Shown piece after piece: positions 32,759-44,100 of a stretch of DNA of 64,000 nt. This DNA is from Yamagishiella unicocca (taxonomy: Eukaryota > Chlorophyta > Chlorophyceae > Chlamydomonadales > Volvocaceae). A program made the position numbers and the translations under genes. The notes below the pieces were generated by a model. The model was given only the letters and a program-made list of their open reading frames with translations. It was not told the DNA's origin and ran no database searches. The stretch covers positions 1,054,001-1,118,000 of the forward strand of contig BDSL01000018.1 of the NCBI GenBank assembly GCA_003116995.1, given 5' to 3'. How positions within the stretch are numbered: the first letter of the stretch is position 1; the number at the start of each line of letters is the position of its first letter.

Positions 32759-35700
32759 TCAGCCTAGCGCCATGTCCTGCGGGCCCCGGCCCCCCGCCGC
32801 CGACTCCTCCGCCCTGCCCGTGCCCCCCGCACAAGCCCCAGCCCCCTCCACCCCCAGCCGCAGAGCCGCCATCACCACTTCCACGCGCCTCTCCCCGCTC
32901 GCGTCGGTCGCGGCGGGGCCGCCCCTGGAGCCTCCGCCGGCCCCCAGAGCCCATGACCGCAGCCAGCGAGCCACCTGGGCATGGGAGTGGGCAGGGGGTG
33001 TAAAAGAAATCCGCGAATCCACGGCCGACAAACCACGGGCGATGACGATGGGGCAGGGTGGGGGAGGGGTGGCAAGAAAAACCCATGGTGAGCGGGTAAG
33101 GCGGTGGGGAAGGTCACCGATAATGGAAGTGCAGTTTGCACAGCTATGAAGGAGCGCGCACTGGGTGGGTGCGGTGACGGTAAGCAGGAGGTGGGAAGTG
33201 CACTACTGTTGAACACGGCATGTAGGGTGGAGGGGCAAGGCGCAAGGAGGCAGCAGGGTTTGGCGGTACCGGTGGTGGTGCGGAGGTGGGAAGCAGGTGG
33301 AAAGGGAAAACTCGTCGTCGACCAAGGCCCGCGGGTCACTGCCGCCGCCCCTGGACCCAACCCCGGTTCGAGCCCCGCCCCGTCGCACGCACCTGGTCCA
33401 GCGGTGCGCTGTCCACCACGCTAGCTCCGAAACCCAGCGCGTCGCTGCCGGCGCACGCCGCCGCCGCGCGGCACACTGCCGTGCCCACCAGCGCCGTACC
33501 CCACTCGCCCGTGCCACCGCTCACGGCCCGCTCCGCCGCGATCTCGTCCCACGGGTCGGCCTCGTACACTGCCTTCCACGCCAGCTGCCACTTGCTGGCG
33601 TGTGCGCCGCGTGCCGCCGCCGACATGAGCGCTAGCACCTCCACCGCCGCCACCGCCGCCTCCCGCTCCGCGGAGGAATCCGCGCTGGCGGCGGTTCCGG
33701 AGCGGGCTGCGGCTGCGGCCACGGCAAGCGCCTCGTCCAGCAGGACAGCGGGCTCCAGGGGAGGGCCGTCCGCCGGCAGGCCCAGACGTGCCTGCGCACC
33801 ACACGTGGCACCACCACAGGACCAGCACCAGCAGTAGCGGCAGGGTTTTGAGGAAGATCCGTGGATGCGAGAAAAAACCGTAGTAGCGGCAGGGAGGGCG
33901 TCGGTTGTTTGTGCCAGTGGTGGCGGTGGGAGTGGTGGAGGTAATACCCGCACGCCACTACACGGCACTACTTTCACAGCGGCCGTGCCCCCCCCCCACC
34001 ATACCACTCCACCCCCGCACCATGTGGCTGGTACCCTGCAAGACCCACAGCCCCTCCGCCCGCCCTTGCTTCCCCGCCCCCGGCCCTGCACCCACCTGGA
34101 GCCTCAGCAGCTTGAGCTGTAGCACCGCAGCCGCCTCCACCTGCGCCGCGCCCCCCGCCCGGGCGGCCAGCCGGGCCAAGCTCAGCAGCCTCTTGTGGCC
34201 CCCGAGGCAGACGGACTCGGGACCCCCGCCCGCCTCCTCCTGCTTCCTGTCGCCCTGTCCCGGCCTCTGCCTCGACGCGCTCTGGTGCAGCACCGCCGCC
34301 GCGTCCGCAAAGGCGCCGCCCCGCAGCAGGTGGGTCGCCAGCAGGTCGGAGGCGGCGGGCTGGCGGGACTGCAGGAAGGCGGTGATGCCTGGAGGGAAGC
34401 CGCAGGGGTGGGTGGTGCCGCAGGGGTGGGTGGGAGCCGCTGGGGTGGGTGATAGCCGCAGGGGTGGGTGGGTTATCATCGGGTAGTTGGCACGGACTGG
34501 GCGTGGGACCAGGTAGGTGAAAGGAGAGTGGCAGCCTGGGGCGATGGCTGGGGCCGGGCCGGGCCGCTGTGTGTTTTGTACGACAGTGACGCGCGGGCGA
34601 AATCCCCGACCACCCCAACATCAACCCCACTCCCCCTCAAATGACCTCCCCCGGGCGTCTAGGGCCTCTATTTCGCTCCTGTGTCGGACCAGGGGTCTCC
34701 TATCTCCCCACCGCGGCCTCTCACCCGCGTGGAACTTCTGGGGCAGGTTCAGCAGGTCCGCGGGTCGGCCGTCGGCAAGCAGCCGCGCAAACACGTAGCC
34801 CGCCAGTGTGGGGTGGGCTGGGTCCAAGGCGGCGGCGGGGGAGGCCGAGGGCGAGACGCCGGTGCCCTCCTCGGGCGGCATGGTGGCCATGTGCGTGTGC
34901 AGGCGGGCCGCCTGGGCCGGGTCCGCCGCCGCCAGCGCCTCACACACCGCGAACAGCTGCGGGTAGCAGTGGTGGGCGCGACATAAGGCCTCCAGTTGCC
35001 TGTTTGGGGCAGGAGGAAGCGTAGGGACGCGCGTGTCGGTAAAAAGAGGCAATGTTCGCGCAGGAGGGAAGGGGGGCGCAGGTGTGCTGTGGACTCCACA
35101 CCCCCGTCCCCGTCCCCATCCCCATCCCCCCCCACCACGGGTTGCTTGCATGGTTACCCACCACCGCAAAGCGTCCTCCACCGGCCCATATAGCATCAGG
35201 GTGCATTGTAATGTTGTAAGCATGCAAAGACCTCCTTCGAAGAGGTCCTGCTCCCCTACGGCGCCATCCATCCATCCGAGCCAGCCTCACCAGACGAGCA
35301 GGTCCGGCGACGGCGGCCCGGGCCGCTCCGCCGCCGCCATCCTCATCTCCGCCAGCGCGTCCGCCAGCAGGTCGTCCGTGCAGCGGTTGCGCACCGCCCG
35401 GTAGTCCGCCAGCAGGGCGGCGCGGGCGGCGGGGTCGCGGCTGGCTGCCACTGCGGCCGCGAAGCAGGTCAGCAGCACGTCCGTGACCCCGAACAGCGTG
35501 TGGGACAGCTCCAGGGAGGGGGCGGGCGAGGGGGCGGGGCGCACGGCCTGAATCGCCTGCGGGCGGTTTGAGGGGGGGACGGGAAGGGGAGGAGCGGGGA
35601 GGTGTATGGAGCCGTACTTGGGTGCTGACAGGCCAAGGATAAGGTAACCCGCGTGGTTCGGAGCCTGCTGGTGGCAGAAACCCTAAAACTCTTTCTCCCC

Positions 35701-38700
35701 GTAGCTAAATTGCTTCCGCCGCGGCTGCCAACCTGCCACCCTGCCAACCTCCTCTTCCGCCGCCGCCTTCCCGTCTGGCCCACCGCCCCCGTGCCCCGAT
35801 CCTCACCCTTGCCAGCTGCTCCAGCGCCCTCCGCGTCTCCGCCCCTGCCAGCCAGTCCGGGCGCCCCAGCCGCCCCGCCACCTCGTAGCAGCTCAGGTGG
35901 TGGGCGGCCGCCAGCTGGTCCCGCCGGCCCACTGCGGCGTTCACCGCCACCGCCACCAGCGAGCCCAGCTCGCGGACAGCGGCGCGGAGGGAGGCCAGGC
36001 CTGGGGCAGAGAAGGAACCGGCGGGGACAGGAAACCCGCAGGTCAGCACTTAACAGGTAAGGAACCCCCCCACACACAATTTTCCGGCGGGGTTGGGAGG
36101 AAAACCCTTGTATGAAGATGAAGAAGCGGGGAGGGTGGTGTTGGAGGGGCGTTGTTGGGGGAGCTAGGTGGCTCGGTTCCCGAAATTCGTTCCCCGCCCT
36201 CCTGCCCCCATTCTGCCTGCCTGCCTGCCGTCTCCGGAGTCCGCCCCAACCCGAGTCGGCCCTCACCGCTGTCGCCCGGGTTGCCCAGCCCGCCCGCCGC
36301 CTGCGCCTCCACCTCCGCTGCCGTACGGCCCAGCGCCGCCACGAAGTGCCCCACGGAGGCGGAGGGGCGCGCGTAGAAGATCTCGGCGGGGGACAGGACC
36401 TGCACGCGGGGGGAGGGTCAAAACCGTTTTACGCGACGGGACAGGATAGATGCACCCGGGGGGGGAGGGTTTAAAGAGAGGGGTGACGGGCGGGTTTTGA
36501 GCGCCCGTGAGGGGAGGAGCGGTAGAAGCGCGTCGCGGTGGGGTTCGATGGGCAACCCCACAGCCGAGTGGGAAGCCATCAGGGTCCCGGAGGATGTGTT
36601 TGATGTAGCCACGGCGCCGACTCAGACCAGACCGTTCTTCATTGCCGGCCCCAGCCGTCGACACCTTCACTAAGTTCTCCATCATGCAAAGCCAAACGAG
36701 TGTCACACACGTCCCTAACTGGTTTCCCTTCTCAGTGCCGACCTACGGGTTTCCTCTCGCACCCTCCTCCTCCTCCCCTCCCTCCCTCCACCTTCCCCAC
36801 GTGAGCCGTCACGCACCCCCTCCCTCCCTACGGGTCTGGCATCCACGGGTCTTCCTCGAAACCCGCCCTACGGGTTTCCCCTCATACCCGCCCTACGGGT
36901 TTCCTCTCGTACCCTCCCTACCTCATATTCTCGCGCGCTGCTCTCCTGCCCCGCCTCCGCCACCAGCCTCGCCAGCAGCGCCGCCGCAGCCGCCTGGGGC
37001 CCCTGGCCCCCCCCTCCCCCTCCTCCCAGCTGCGTGTCCCGCTGGTGGGACTGCAGGCGGTGCAGCGCCCCCACCACCGCCAGCTTCTCCGAGTTCTCAA
37101 TCAGGACCCTGAGGTCGGGTGCGGGGTTGAGGTCGGGTGCGGGGTTGAGGTCGGGTGCGGGGTTGAGGTCGGGTGCGGGGTTGAGGTCGGGTGCGGGGTT
37201 GAGGTCGGGTGCGGGGTTGGTGTCGGGTGCGGGGTTGGTGTCGGGTGCGGGGTTGAGGTCGGGTGCGGGGTTGGTGTCGGGTGCGGGGTTGGTGTCGGGT
37301 GCGGGGTTGGTGTCGGGTGCGGGGTTGGTGTCGGGTGCGGGGTTGAGGTCGGGTGCGGGGTTGAGGGGTCGGCGGGCGGGCGGGAGGGAGGGTAACGGGT
37401 AACCGGGCGGGGGCGGCCCCAAGCGCCGGGAGGCTGGCAGCAGAGAGCTGAATGGAAGGAGCTGCCCCCTCCTCCCCCACAAGCACCTCCACCGCCTCTT
37501 CCTCCTCTTCCCCCTCCTCCCCCTCACCTGAGCACCGTCGGCTCCAGCGCGTGCAGCACCCCGCTGAGCGCCAGGCACTGCAGCAGCAGCGAGTGGCGGC
37601 ACTCCTTGTCAGACAGCTGCTCAGCCACACTGACCGAAACGCCGCCGCCGCCGCCAGCGCTGCCGCCACCGCCTGCCGCCGCCATGCTGCCCCCCGCCCA
37701 CTGCTTGGGCAGCAGGTCCAGCAGCTGGGTGCTGTAGTGCGCCAGGGTGGACTGGCCGGCGGAGCTGCCCAGGGCGCCCAGCGCACCCAGCCGGCGACCC
37801 AGGCCGCTCACCAGCGGCTGCAGGTTACCGCCGGCGGAGGTGATGGCGGCCGCCTGGGACAGCACGGCATCGAGCAAATTGGCGATGGTGGCGGCGGGAT
37901 CCAGGCCGGATCCAGCGGGCGGCAGCAGCGCCGCCGCCGGCGCCTGGGCGGCGGCTGTGATCTCCACAACGCCGTACGTCGCGGAGAGTACGACCCAGCG
38001 GCCGGCGGCGGCTGCGTCGCCGGCGGCGGGAGCTGCGCCTCCGGCCTTGTCGGCGGCGGCGGCGGCGGAGCCGGGGCTGAGGGCGGGCCCGGCGGCGGGT
38101 GCGGCATCCACTGCGGCTGTGTCCGGGTCCTCGAGGAGCGGGCCGGCGGCGCCGGTGGTTGCGTTCCAGCTCCACAGGGCCCGGCACACGGGGGAGCTGG
38201 CCACGTCTCCGGGGTACTGCGGCGGCGGGGGCTGCTGCCACCTCGCCAGCAGGCAGGTGTGCGAGTGCGGCGCGTACAGCAGTCGGCGGGTGGTGGAGAC
38301 GTCCTGGGGCTGAGGGGTGGGTCGCGAGGAAGACCCGTGGATGGGAGAAAAACCGTTTAGGGTGGGGTGGGGCGGGGTTTGGGGGCAGGGGGGAGGAGAC
38401 GGGGGAGGAGCGGGAGGCACAGTGGGGAAAGGTTGGCGGCAGGAGGGGGCGGAGGCGGGCGGCGGCTTGGTGATCACAGGTTCTATACACGCCATTGCCA
38501 GCTGCAATTAATGTGTAATACGGTTTTCTATACATGGAAACGCAGGAATGGAGAGCAGCTGGTTCGAGTGGTGATGGGTGACTGCAGGGCCTGGTGCTGG
38601 TCGGCCGTGCCCCCGCCCCCTGCCCCCCTCGTACCCTCCTCCCCCTCACCTCCTCGTACCCCTCCACCACGTCGTGAACGCCGCTGCACACCCCCGGGCC

Positions 38701-40595
38701 GCCCTCCGGCAGCAGCTCCAGCCTGGCGGGGTTTGGAGAGGGGTGAGTTAGGGGCGAGTTAGGCGGGAGTTAGGGGGAAGTTAGGCGGGAGTTAGGGGCG
38801 AGTTAGGGGCGAGTTAGGGGCGAGTTAGGGGCGAGTTAGGGGTGAGTTAGGGGGTGAGTTAGGGGCGAGTTAGGGGTGAGTTAGGGGTGAGTTAGGGGCG
38901 AGTTAGGGTGGCAAACGGGACTGCCGGGAGGCGAGGCGGGCAGCTCCATGCCCCCTGCCCCCAGGGTAACGGCACAGCCGCGCTAACCTCGGAACTTCCT
39001 TTCTCAGGTCGACAACCACCCCTCCTAGCCGCGGCCTGTGCCCCTGTCCACCAGAGCACCCCCCCCCTTCCCGATCCATGTTCCTGCTTCCCCCCACCTG
39101 TCCTCCCCTCCCCCCTCATCAGCTCGCACAACCAACCTACAGCTGCACGACGTGCTGCTGCCGCTCGCCCCCTGCCGCTCCTGCAGTTCCGTGGCCCGCT
39201 CCTCCCTCCGTGCCCCTGCCGCCCTCCACCATCCACACAGCCACGTGCTGCCCCCCGCCCGCCACCGCCATCTCCAGGTTGACCCCCGCCGGGTGCGCTG
39301 CCCCCCGGCGGCTGTCGTGCAGGCGGACCAGGCCGTTCAGAAAGGACCACTGGAGCGCCTCGGAGGGGCGCAGGCCCACACTGATCTGCGGGGCGGGAGG
39401 GGGGATTTGGGTCGGGGTGAAGGAGAGGGGGAAACAAAACACACAGAGCTGGGCTTGGCTCCAACATGACCACAGCGCGGCGACGTCCCAAACACTCACG
39501 CCGACTTCACACATCCAACCGCACCGCCTCCGAGTCCACACTTCGACGCTTCGACACACGCAACAGGCACACTAACACTTGCAGAGGGGGGCGTGGGCAT
39601 GGCTGCACAGGACCCACTCACACAGCGCTACTGCCGCCTTCCCGAGCACCAACCCCTTCCCGCCCCTTCACCACCCCTTCCTCGGCCCTCCTCCTGCCTC
39701 CTACCCCGCGCCCCCTTCCGGATCCCGGGCCCCCTCCAGCCCCGCTCACCGCCCAGCAGTCCAAGCTGTCGGCCGTCAGCACCAGCACCCGGTAGTGCTG
39801 CCCCCCGCCCCCAGGAGCCGCCGCCACGTGCAGCGACACCGCGGGCCGCGGCGAGGGCGTCTTGCGCAAGTAGCGCGCGGACGGGTCGAAGGCGTCCGTG
39901 TAGGCGCGGCTCAGCGCGCTGCCCAGAGCCCCCACGAGGCCGCGCGACTCGGCGGCCGCTGCGGGCGCCGCCAGCTGCTTCACGAAGATGCCCTGAGAGC
40001 CCACCTGCAGCATGTGCAAGGAGCCGTCCGTGGCGGAGAGGGCGGCGAGGAAGGCGGGGCCGGAGCCCAGGTCCAGGCGCGCGGCGGCGAAGGCGGCCAC
40101 CAGCGGCGGGCGCTGCTGGTGTTGGGCTGCGGCAGCGACGGCGGCGGCGGCGGGGGCGAGCAGCTGGTGCTCCACGGGGGAGGCGAGGTGGTGTGCGTCG
40201 AGCCACACGGTGAGGCGGCCGTCGGCGTCGCAGATGGCCACGGTCAGCGGCCCGTCGGCGGCGGCGGGGCCGGCGGCAGCGGCGGGCGCGATGATGCCGC
40301 CCAGGGGCCCGGAGGAGCCGCCCGAGGTGGAGCTGAGGGCAGCGGAGCCGTGCGCGATGAGCGCGATGGAGCAGGGCTGAGAGGGCGCTGGCGGGCGCGG
40401 CAGCGTCAGCACCCGCAACCGAGCCTCCTTCCCCTCGCGGAAGCGCCAGATGAAGAGCTGTTGGCCGGACAGGAGCCACGCGAAGCCTGATTCGGCACAC
40501 ACGCCGCACTGCTGCTGGCCGCCGGGCTGCTGCAGCAGCTCCAGCACCACGCGCGGCAGCATGTAGGCGCCGAGGGCGTCGCCGAAGAACGGCAT
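32759..40595 (-). CDS. NUP133: Nucleoporin NUP133
   Basis: Twelve exons in consistent phase: 40595-39750, 39385-39141, 38722-38650, 38303-37528, 37108-36922, 36399-36267, 36000-35807, 35556-35291, 34999-34725, 34388-34096, 33791-33393 and 32974-32759. They give about 1300 residues, close to the family size. NUP133 is a scaffold subunit of the Y-complex (NUP107-160) of the nuclear pore. The first exons read as an N-terminal beta-propeller (GFAWLLSGQQLFIWRF, LTVAICDADGRLTVWL, LHMLQVGSQGIFVKQL, YRVLVLTADSLDCWA). The C-terminal half is alpha-helical, with LSDKECRHSLLLQCLALSGV, SEKLAVVGALHRLQSHQR, LSPAEIFYARPSASVGHFV, LCRAHHCYPQLFAVCEAL, YVFARLLADGRPADLLNLP and WQLAWKAVYEADPWDEI. These align in order with plant NUP133. 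Exon 2 uses a CT|GTAGGT donor next to a stop, which is the least certain junction. Ala/Gly-rich inserts expand the propeller. Confidence 0.78.
33006..33035. repeat. Dispersed intronic block, family B copy
   Basis: AAATCCGCGAATCCACGGCC followed by GACAAACC, in the last intron of NUP133, near the acceptor of exon 12. It is identical over about 26 bases to the block at 29608. Confidence 0.85.
33850..33882. repeat. Dispersed intronic block, family A copy
   Basis: GAGGAAGATCCGTGGATGCG followed by AGAAAAAACCG, in NUP133 intron 10, upstream of the exon 11 acceptor at 33791. Confidence 0.8.
36745..36919. repeat. Cluster of ACGGGTTTCCTCTC and family A blocks, NUP133 intron 5
   Basis: ACGGGTTTCCTCTCGCACCC at 36745, an inverted family A block at 36839-36864 (GCATCCACGGGTCTTCCTCG), and further CCTACGGGTTTCC units at 36870-36919 that run up to the donor. 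In gene sense these are GGAAACCCGTAGG-type units. Confidence 0.75.
37110..37375. repeat. 18-bp minisatellite, about 14 copies, abutting the NUP133 exon 5 acceptor
   Basis: The unit GGTCGGGTGCGGGGTTGA (with a GGTGTC variant) is repeated nearly without interruption. On the coding strand the last unit reads ACCCGACCTC and runs directly into the acceptor CAG|G at 37108. The repeat itself therefore supplies the pyrimidine-rich tract of the splice site. The two unit types are interspersed. Confidence 0.95.
38327..38362. repeat. Dispersed intronic block, family A copy
   Basis: GAGGAAGACCCGTGGATGGG followed by AGAAAAACCGTTTAG, in NUP133 intron 3 close to the exon 4 acceptor at 38303. Confidence 0.8.
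38748..38910. repeat. GAGTTAGGGGC minisatellite in NUP133 intron 2
   Basis: About 13 copies of an 11-13 base unit, GAGTTAGGGGC, with GGTGAGTTAGGG variants. The unit resembles a G-rich telomere repeat (TTAGGG core), but the extra GAG and GC and the variable length show that it is a minisatellite, not telomeric DNA. Confidence 0.9.
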
Positions 40596-41190
40596 GGCTT
40601 CCGGCGCCCTTTCGGGCAGTCAAGGTTCAGATCAAAGAAGATGTAGAGGTAGCACCCGTGGCGCAGCGGCGTGGGGAGCAGTCTGCGAGCGCCGCCCTGA
40701 AATGTCGCAGCTGGGTGTGCTTCCGTCAGCCTGATGCCGTGTCGAGGCTTGTCGGCAGGTCTGTTAAAGGATTTGGAAACGCACAACGCTACGGGTGGCG
40801 TGCTGCCAAAAAGCAAACTGACGATTGCCGATCGCCAATGACCATGGTTACCTAAACCTGACTATTCAACTACACAATTTCACAAGCATGTGACCAGAGA
40901 AGAGCGTGGTAGTAAAGCTTTGGGTCACGATCGTGCTTGATTCAGTTTTGGCGCGCAGCACGACATACCCCGTTTTACTCACAGTAGGTCACTGCCTCTG
41001 CCAAGCTCCAAGTCAGTAGATCTGACTCTCCTACATATTTATTGCTTGACGACAGCGCCGATTCCACACTTGCGCACATGGAGTGAGGGACTGCGGGTAT
41101 TGCACCAACACCATGCGGTATACTTGCATCACCATCATCGCAATTATTGATCCTCTAAAATAATTGCGTTAAGGGAGCATCCGAAACACG
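40596..41190. promoter_or_regulatory. Divergent intergenic region, NUP133 / beta-propeller-like gene
   Basis: There are 595 bases between start codons. It contains both 5' leaders and promoters. The stretch 40860-41160 is AT-richer. No specific motif is claimed. Confidence 0.5.
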
Positions 41191-44100
41191 ATGGCTGGGC
41201 TGGCGGGGACGGCCGTGTTGTTGGGGCGCGACTGCTGCACCACCGCGGCTGCGTGGTTGTCGCCCACAGATGGCGACACAACGTTGCAGCTCTGCGTTGC
41301 GGGCGCGGGCCCTCGTGGGATCAGCCTGGAGCGTTTCGGACCCAGGGGACTGGTAAGCCGCTACCAACCTACCCACATTAACGGGTTTCCTCTCAACCCA
41401 CATTACGTAAACTCCACCTTCACCGCGCACCGCGCCACCCGGCGGCTATCGCGATTCCGCCCAAGCACCCGGCTCCATGTCGACATCCATGTGCCAGCTA
41501 TCCTACCCATGTCGTGTAACCGTTTTCATGCCATTCCACCTCTCACACACGCGCTCTCGCCGGCTCAGGATATGGATGCAAGGTGCGCCCTTGCGCACGC
41601 TGAGGGAACGGAGGCGCCGCAGCTCCTGCTCAGGCCGCTGCCCGCCCTGCGGTCCGTGGTCTGCTGTTCGACCCCCGACACCAACACAGCGGCAGCCCCT
41701 CAAGCCAGCCGCAGCGGGCTGGCCGCACCTCGCCTCACCGTCCTGACGTGGCTGCCTGACAGCCAGCACCAACACCAGCCCCGGCGGAGTCAGCAGCCGC
41801 TGCAGCCGCTGCAGCAGTTGCAGCGCTGGGAGGTTGAGAGGCTGCGGCTGGAGCCGGCGGGGCCGGTGGTTTCGGGGCCAGGTGCGGGGAGAAATGCGCG
41901 TGTTGATGGGCGTTGCACGGCACCTCCCGTCGTCCTTTCGCGCCGACCCGAATCGCCATCTTGTCGTGATGTCGTACCCGTCCCCCAATCCGTTGACCCG
42001 CCACCCGCTGTTCCGCGCCACCCGGGTCGCCCTCGCCCCCAGCCGACCCTGCCGCCGAGGCCGCATCCCTTCGCCGCCTCGCGGCGGACGCCCACCACTA
42101 CATACTTGTGCCGGCCAGTAGCGGCAGCGGCAGCACGAGCAGCCCAGCAGCCCAGCAGCACGGACAGGGACGCGGGCACCTGGGCGGTCAGCCGGTCGTT
42201 AAACGCGCCAGGTTGCAGGGCCCCCAGGCGGTTGCACCGGGTGCTGGCCGAGGTGGGGGTGCTACCGCCCGGCTTGCAGCACGGGGCGGCGGCGGCGATG
42301 AGGTCAGCGGCGCCGCCGCTGCTGCCGTCGCTTCCGGGCCCGCTGCGGGGTCCGTCAGCGTGTACCACCCCCCCGCCCCTGCGGGGCTGCCGCCGCCCCC
42401 CATGTCTCTGCCCGGCGCCACCTGCGCGCTCTGCCTGGAGAGCTGGACGGAGCCCCTCAGCCGCGTCATGCCGGAACAGGGCGGCACCAGCAGCGGAGGA
42501 GGAGGCGGCGGAGGAGGTGGAGGAGGAGGCGGAGGAGGAGGAGGAGGAGGCGGAGGAGGAGGAGGAGGCACGGGGGACGGCTCCCCCGCAGCGGCCGCCT
42601 GGTCCCGCCTGCCACCGCTGCAGCAGCTCGCCTTACTGTGCGGCTGCGAGCACGCGGTGGTGGTTCCGGAGCTGTACCGGGGCCTCCTCACCCCAGCGGC
42701 ACCTGCTCCCGCCCCGCAAACCCCAGCTGTGTGCCCGGCTCCGGCTCCGGTCCCGGCCCCGGCCCCAGGTCCACCTCCCCTTCCCCCTGCCTTGCTGCCG
42801 TGGGGCTGCTTCCTAGTGGGTACTGACACCGGCCGGCTGTGGGCACATCCCCTGGACCGCAACCACCACAACCACCACAACCACCACAACCACCGCAACC
42901 ACCACAACCACCACAACCACGACCACGAACAGCAGCACAACAGCCACCAGCACCAGCACCGGCAGCAGGAAGGGGGCGGGCTGCGGAGCGTGGGCGGTGC
43001 CCCAGTGCTCCTGCTGGACCTGCAGGAGCCGCTGGTGGCCATACTGCCCGTGCACCGGAGCCGGGGTCCGGACACGGGCCACGAGCAGGAGGAGAAGCCG
43101 GGGCAGCTGGGGCGCCGGCAGGGCACCGCAGCCGCCTCCGCCAGGCCGCAGGACGAGTGCGGGGTTGCGCTTCTGCTGGTGGGCGCGCGGGGGCGGGTGG
43201 TGGCGCTCAGTCCGGCGCCGGTCGCTGCCGCCGTCGTGGCTCAGGACGAGCAGGCGGGGGGTGGTCGCGGAGACGCGGCGGGGGACCGCATGCTGGAGGT
43301 GCTCCGAAGCTACAGTGAGTGAGGGGGCCACAAAAAAGGACAGGGGAGGGGGAGGGGGGGGTGAGAGGACGTAACCCGTGGGGAAGGGGGGGAGGGCCGG
43401 CCACCCCATGTGCCCGTATGAGCTCCAACCCAGATGGAGCGAACGACCCAGCTCAGACCACTCAGGCTGACGATCCAACCGCCGGCAACCACCTTGTCAC
43501 TCATCGCCGTACACCGCACTACATGGTTCCGCCTACCGCGGATCCCCCCTGTTGATCACGAACCACGCCACCACGGGTTTTCTTTCCTACACGGGCTTTT
43601 CTTGTACCCCCACACCACACCGTGTCGGCCGTGGATTCACGGATTCTCTTCAAACCCCCACACCACACCACAATCTCCAACCGCACCCCTCCCCCCAATC
43701 GCGCCCGCCCCCGCTGCCTGCTGCCCGCCAGGCCTGCTCACCGGCGCCCCCCTGCGGCTGCTGCGCACCCAGGAGTGGCAGCTGGGGGGCCCGGTGCGCT
43801 CCGCAGCCCTCACCGCCTCCGGGGCACTGGTGTGGCTGTCCGGGGGGCACGTGCTGGCGGCGCAGCTGCTGCGAGGGACACACCCGGGGTCGGAGGACCG
43901 GCAGCGAGGCCGCCGAAGCACGTGGGGTGAGCCCGGAAGCAACGCCCCCACCCCACCCGCCCGGCAGGTCTGCTCCCCCGCCCCGGCTCCCCCGGGCAAT
44001 ACAGGACGGGCTGAGTGCTGCGGGCGCTGATGCAGTGGGCCGCCGAAAGGCGCTCGCCTGCTTGAAGCCCACAGGGCGGACCCGGCGGCCACGTGCGCTT

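Noticed and set aside
38560..38580. GGTTCGA-like motif suggesting a tRNA T-arm
   Set aside because: No acceptor stem, D-arm or anticodon arm can be drawn around it. Similar GGTTCGAG/GGTTCGAA strings at 33365 and 12918 also fail.
38748..38910. True interstitial telomere or chromosome end
   Set aside because: The repeat unit is GAGTTAGGGGC with variable length, not a uniform telomere repeat, and genes continue on both sides.
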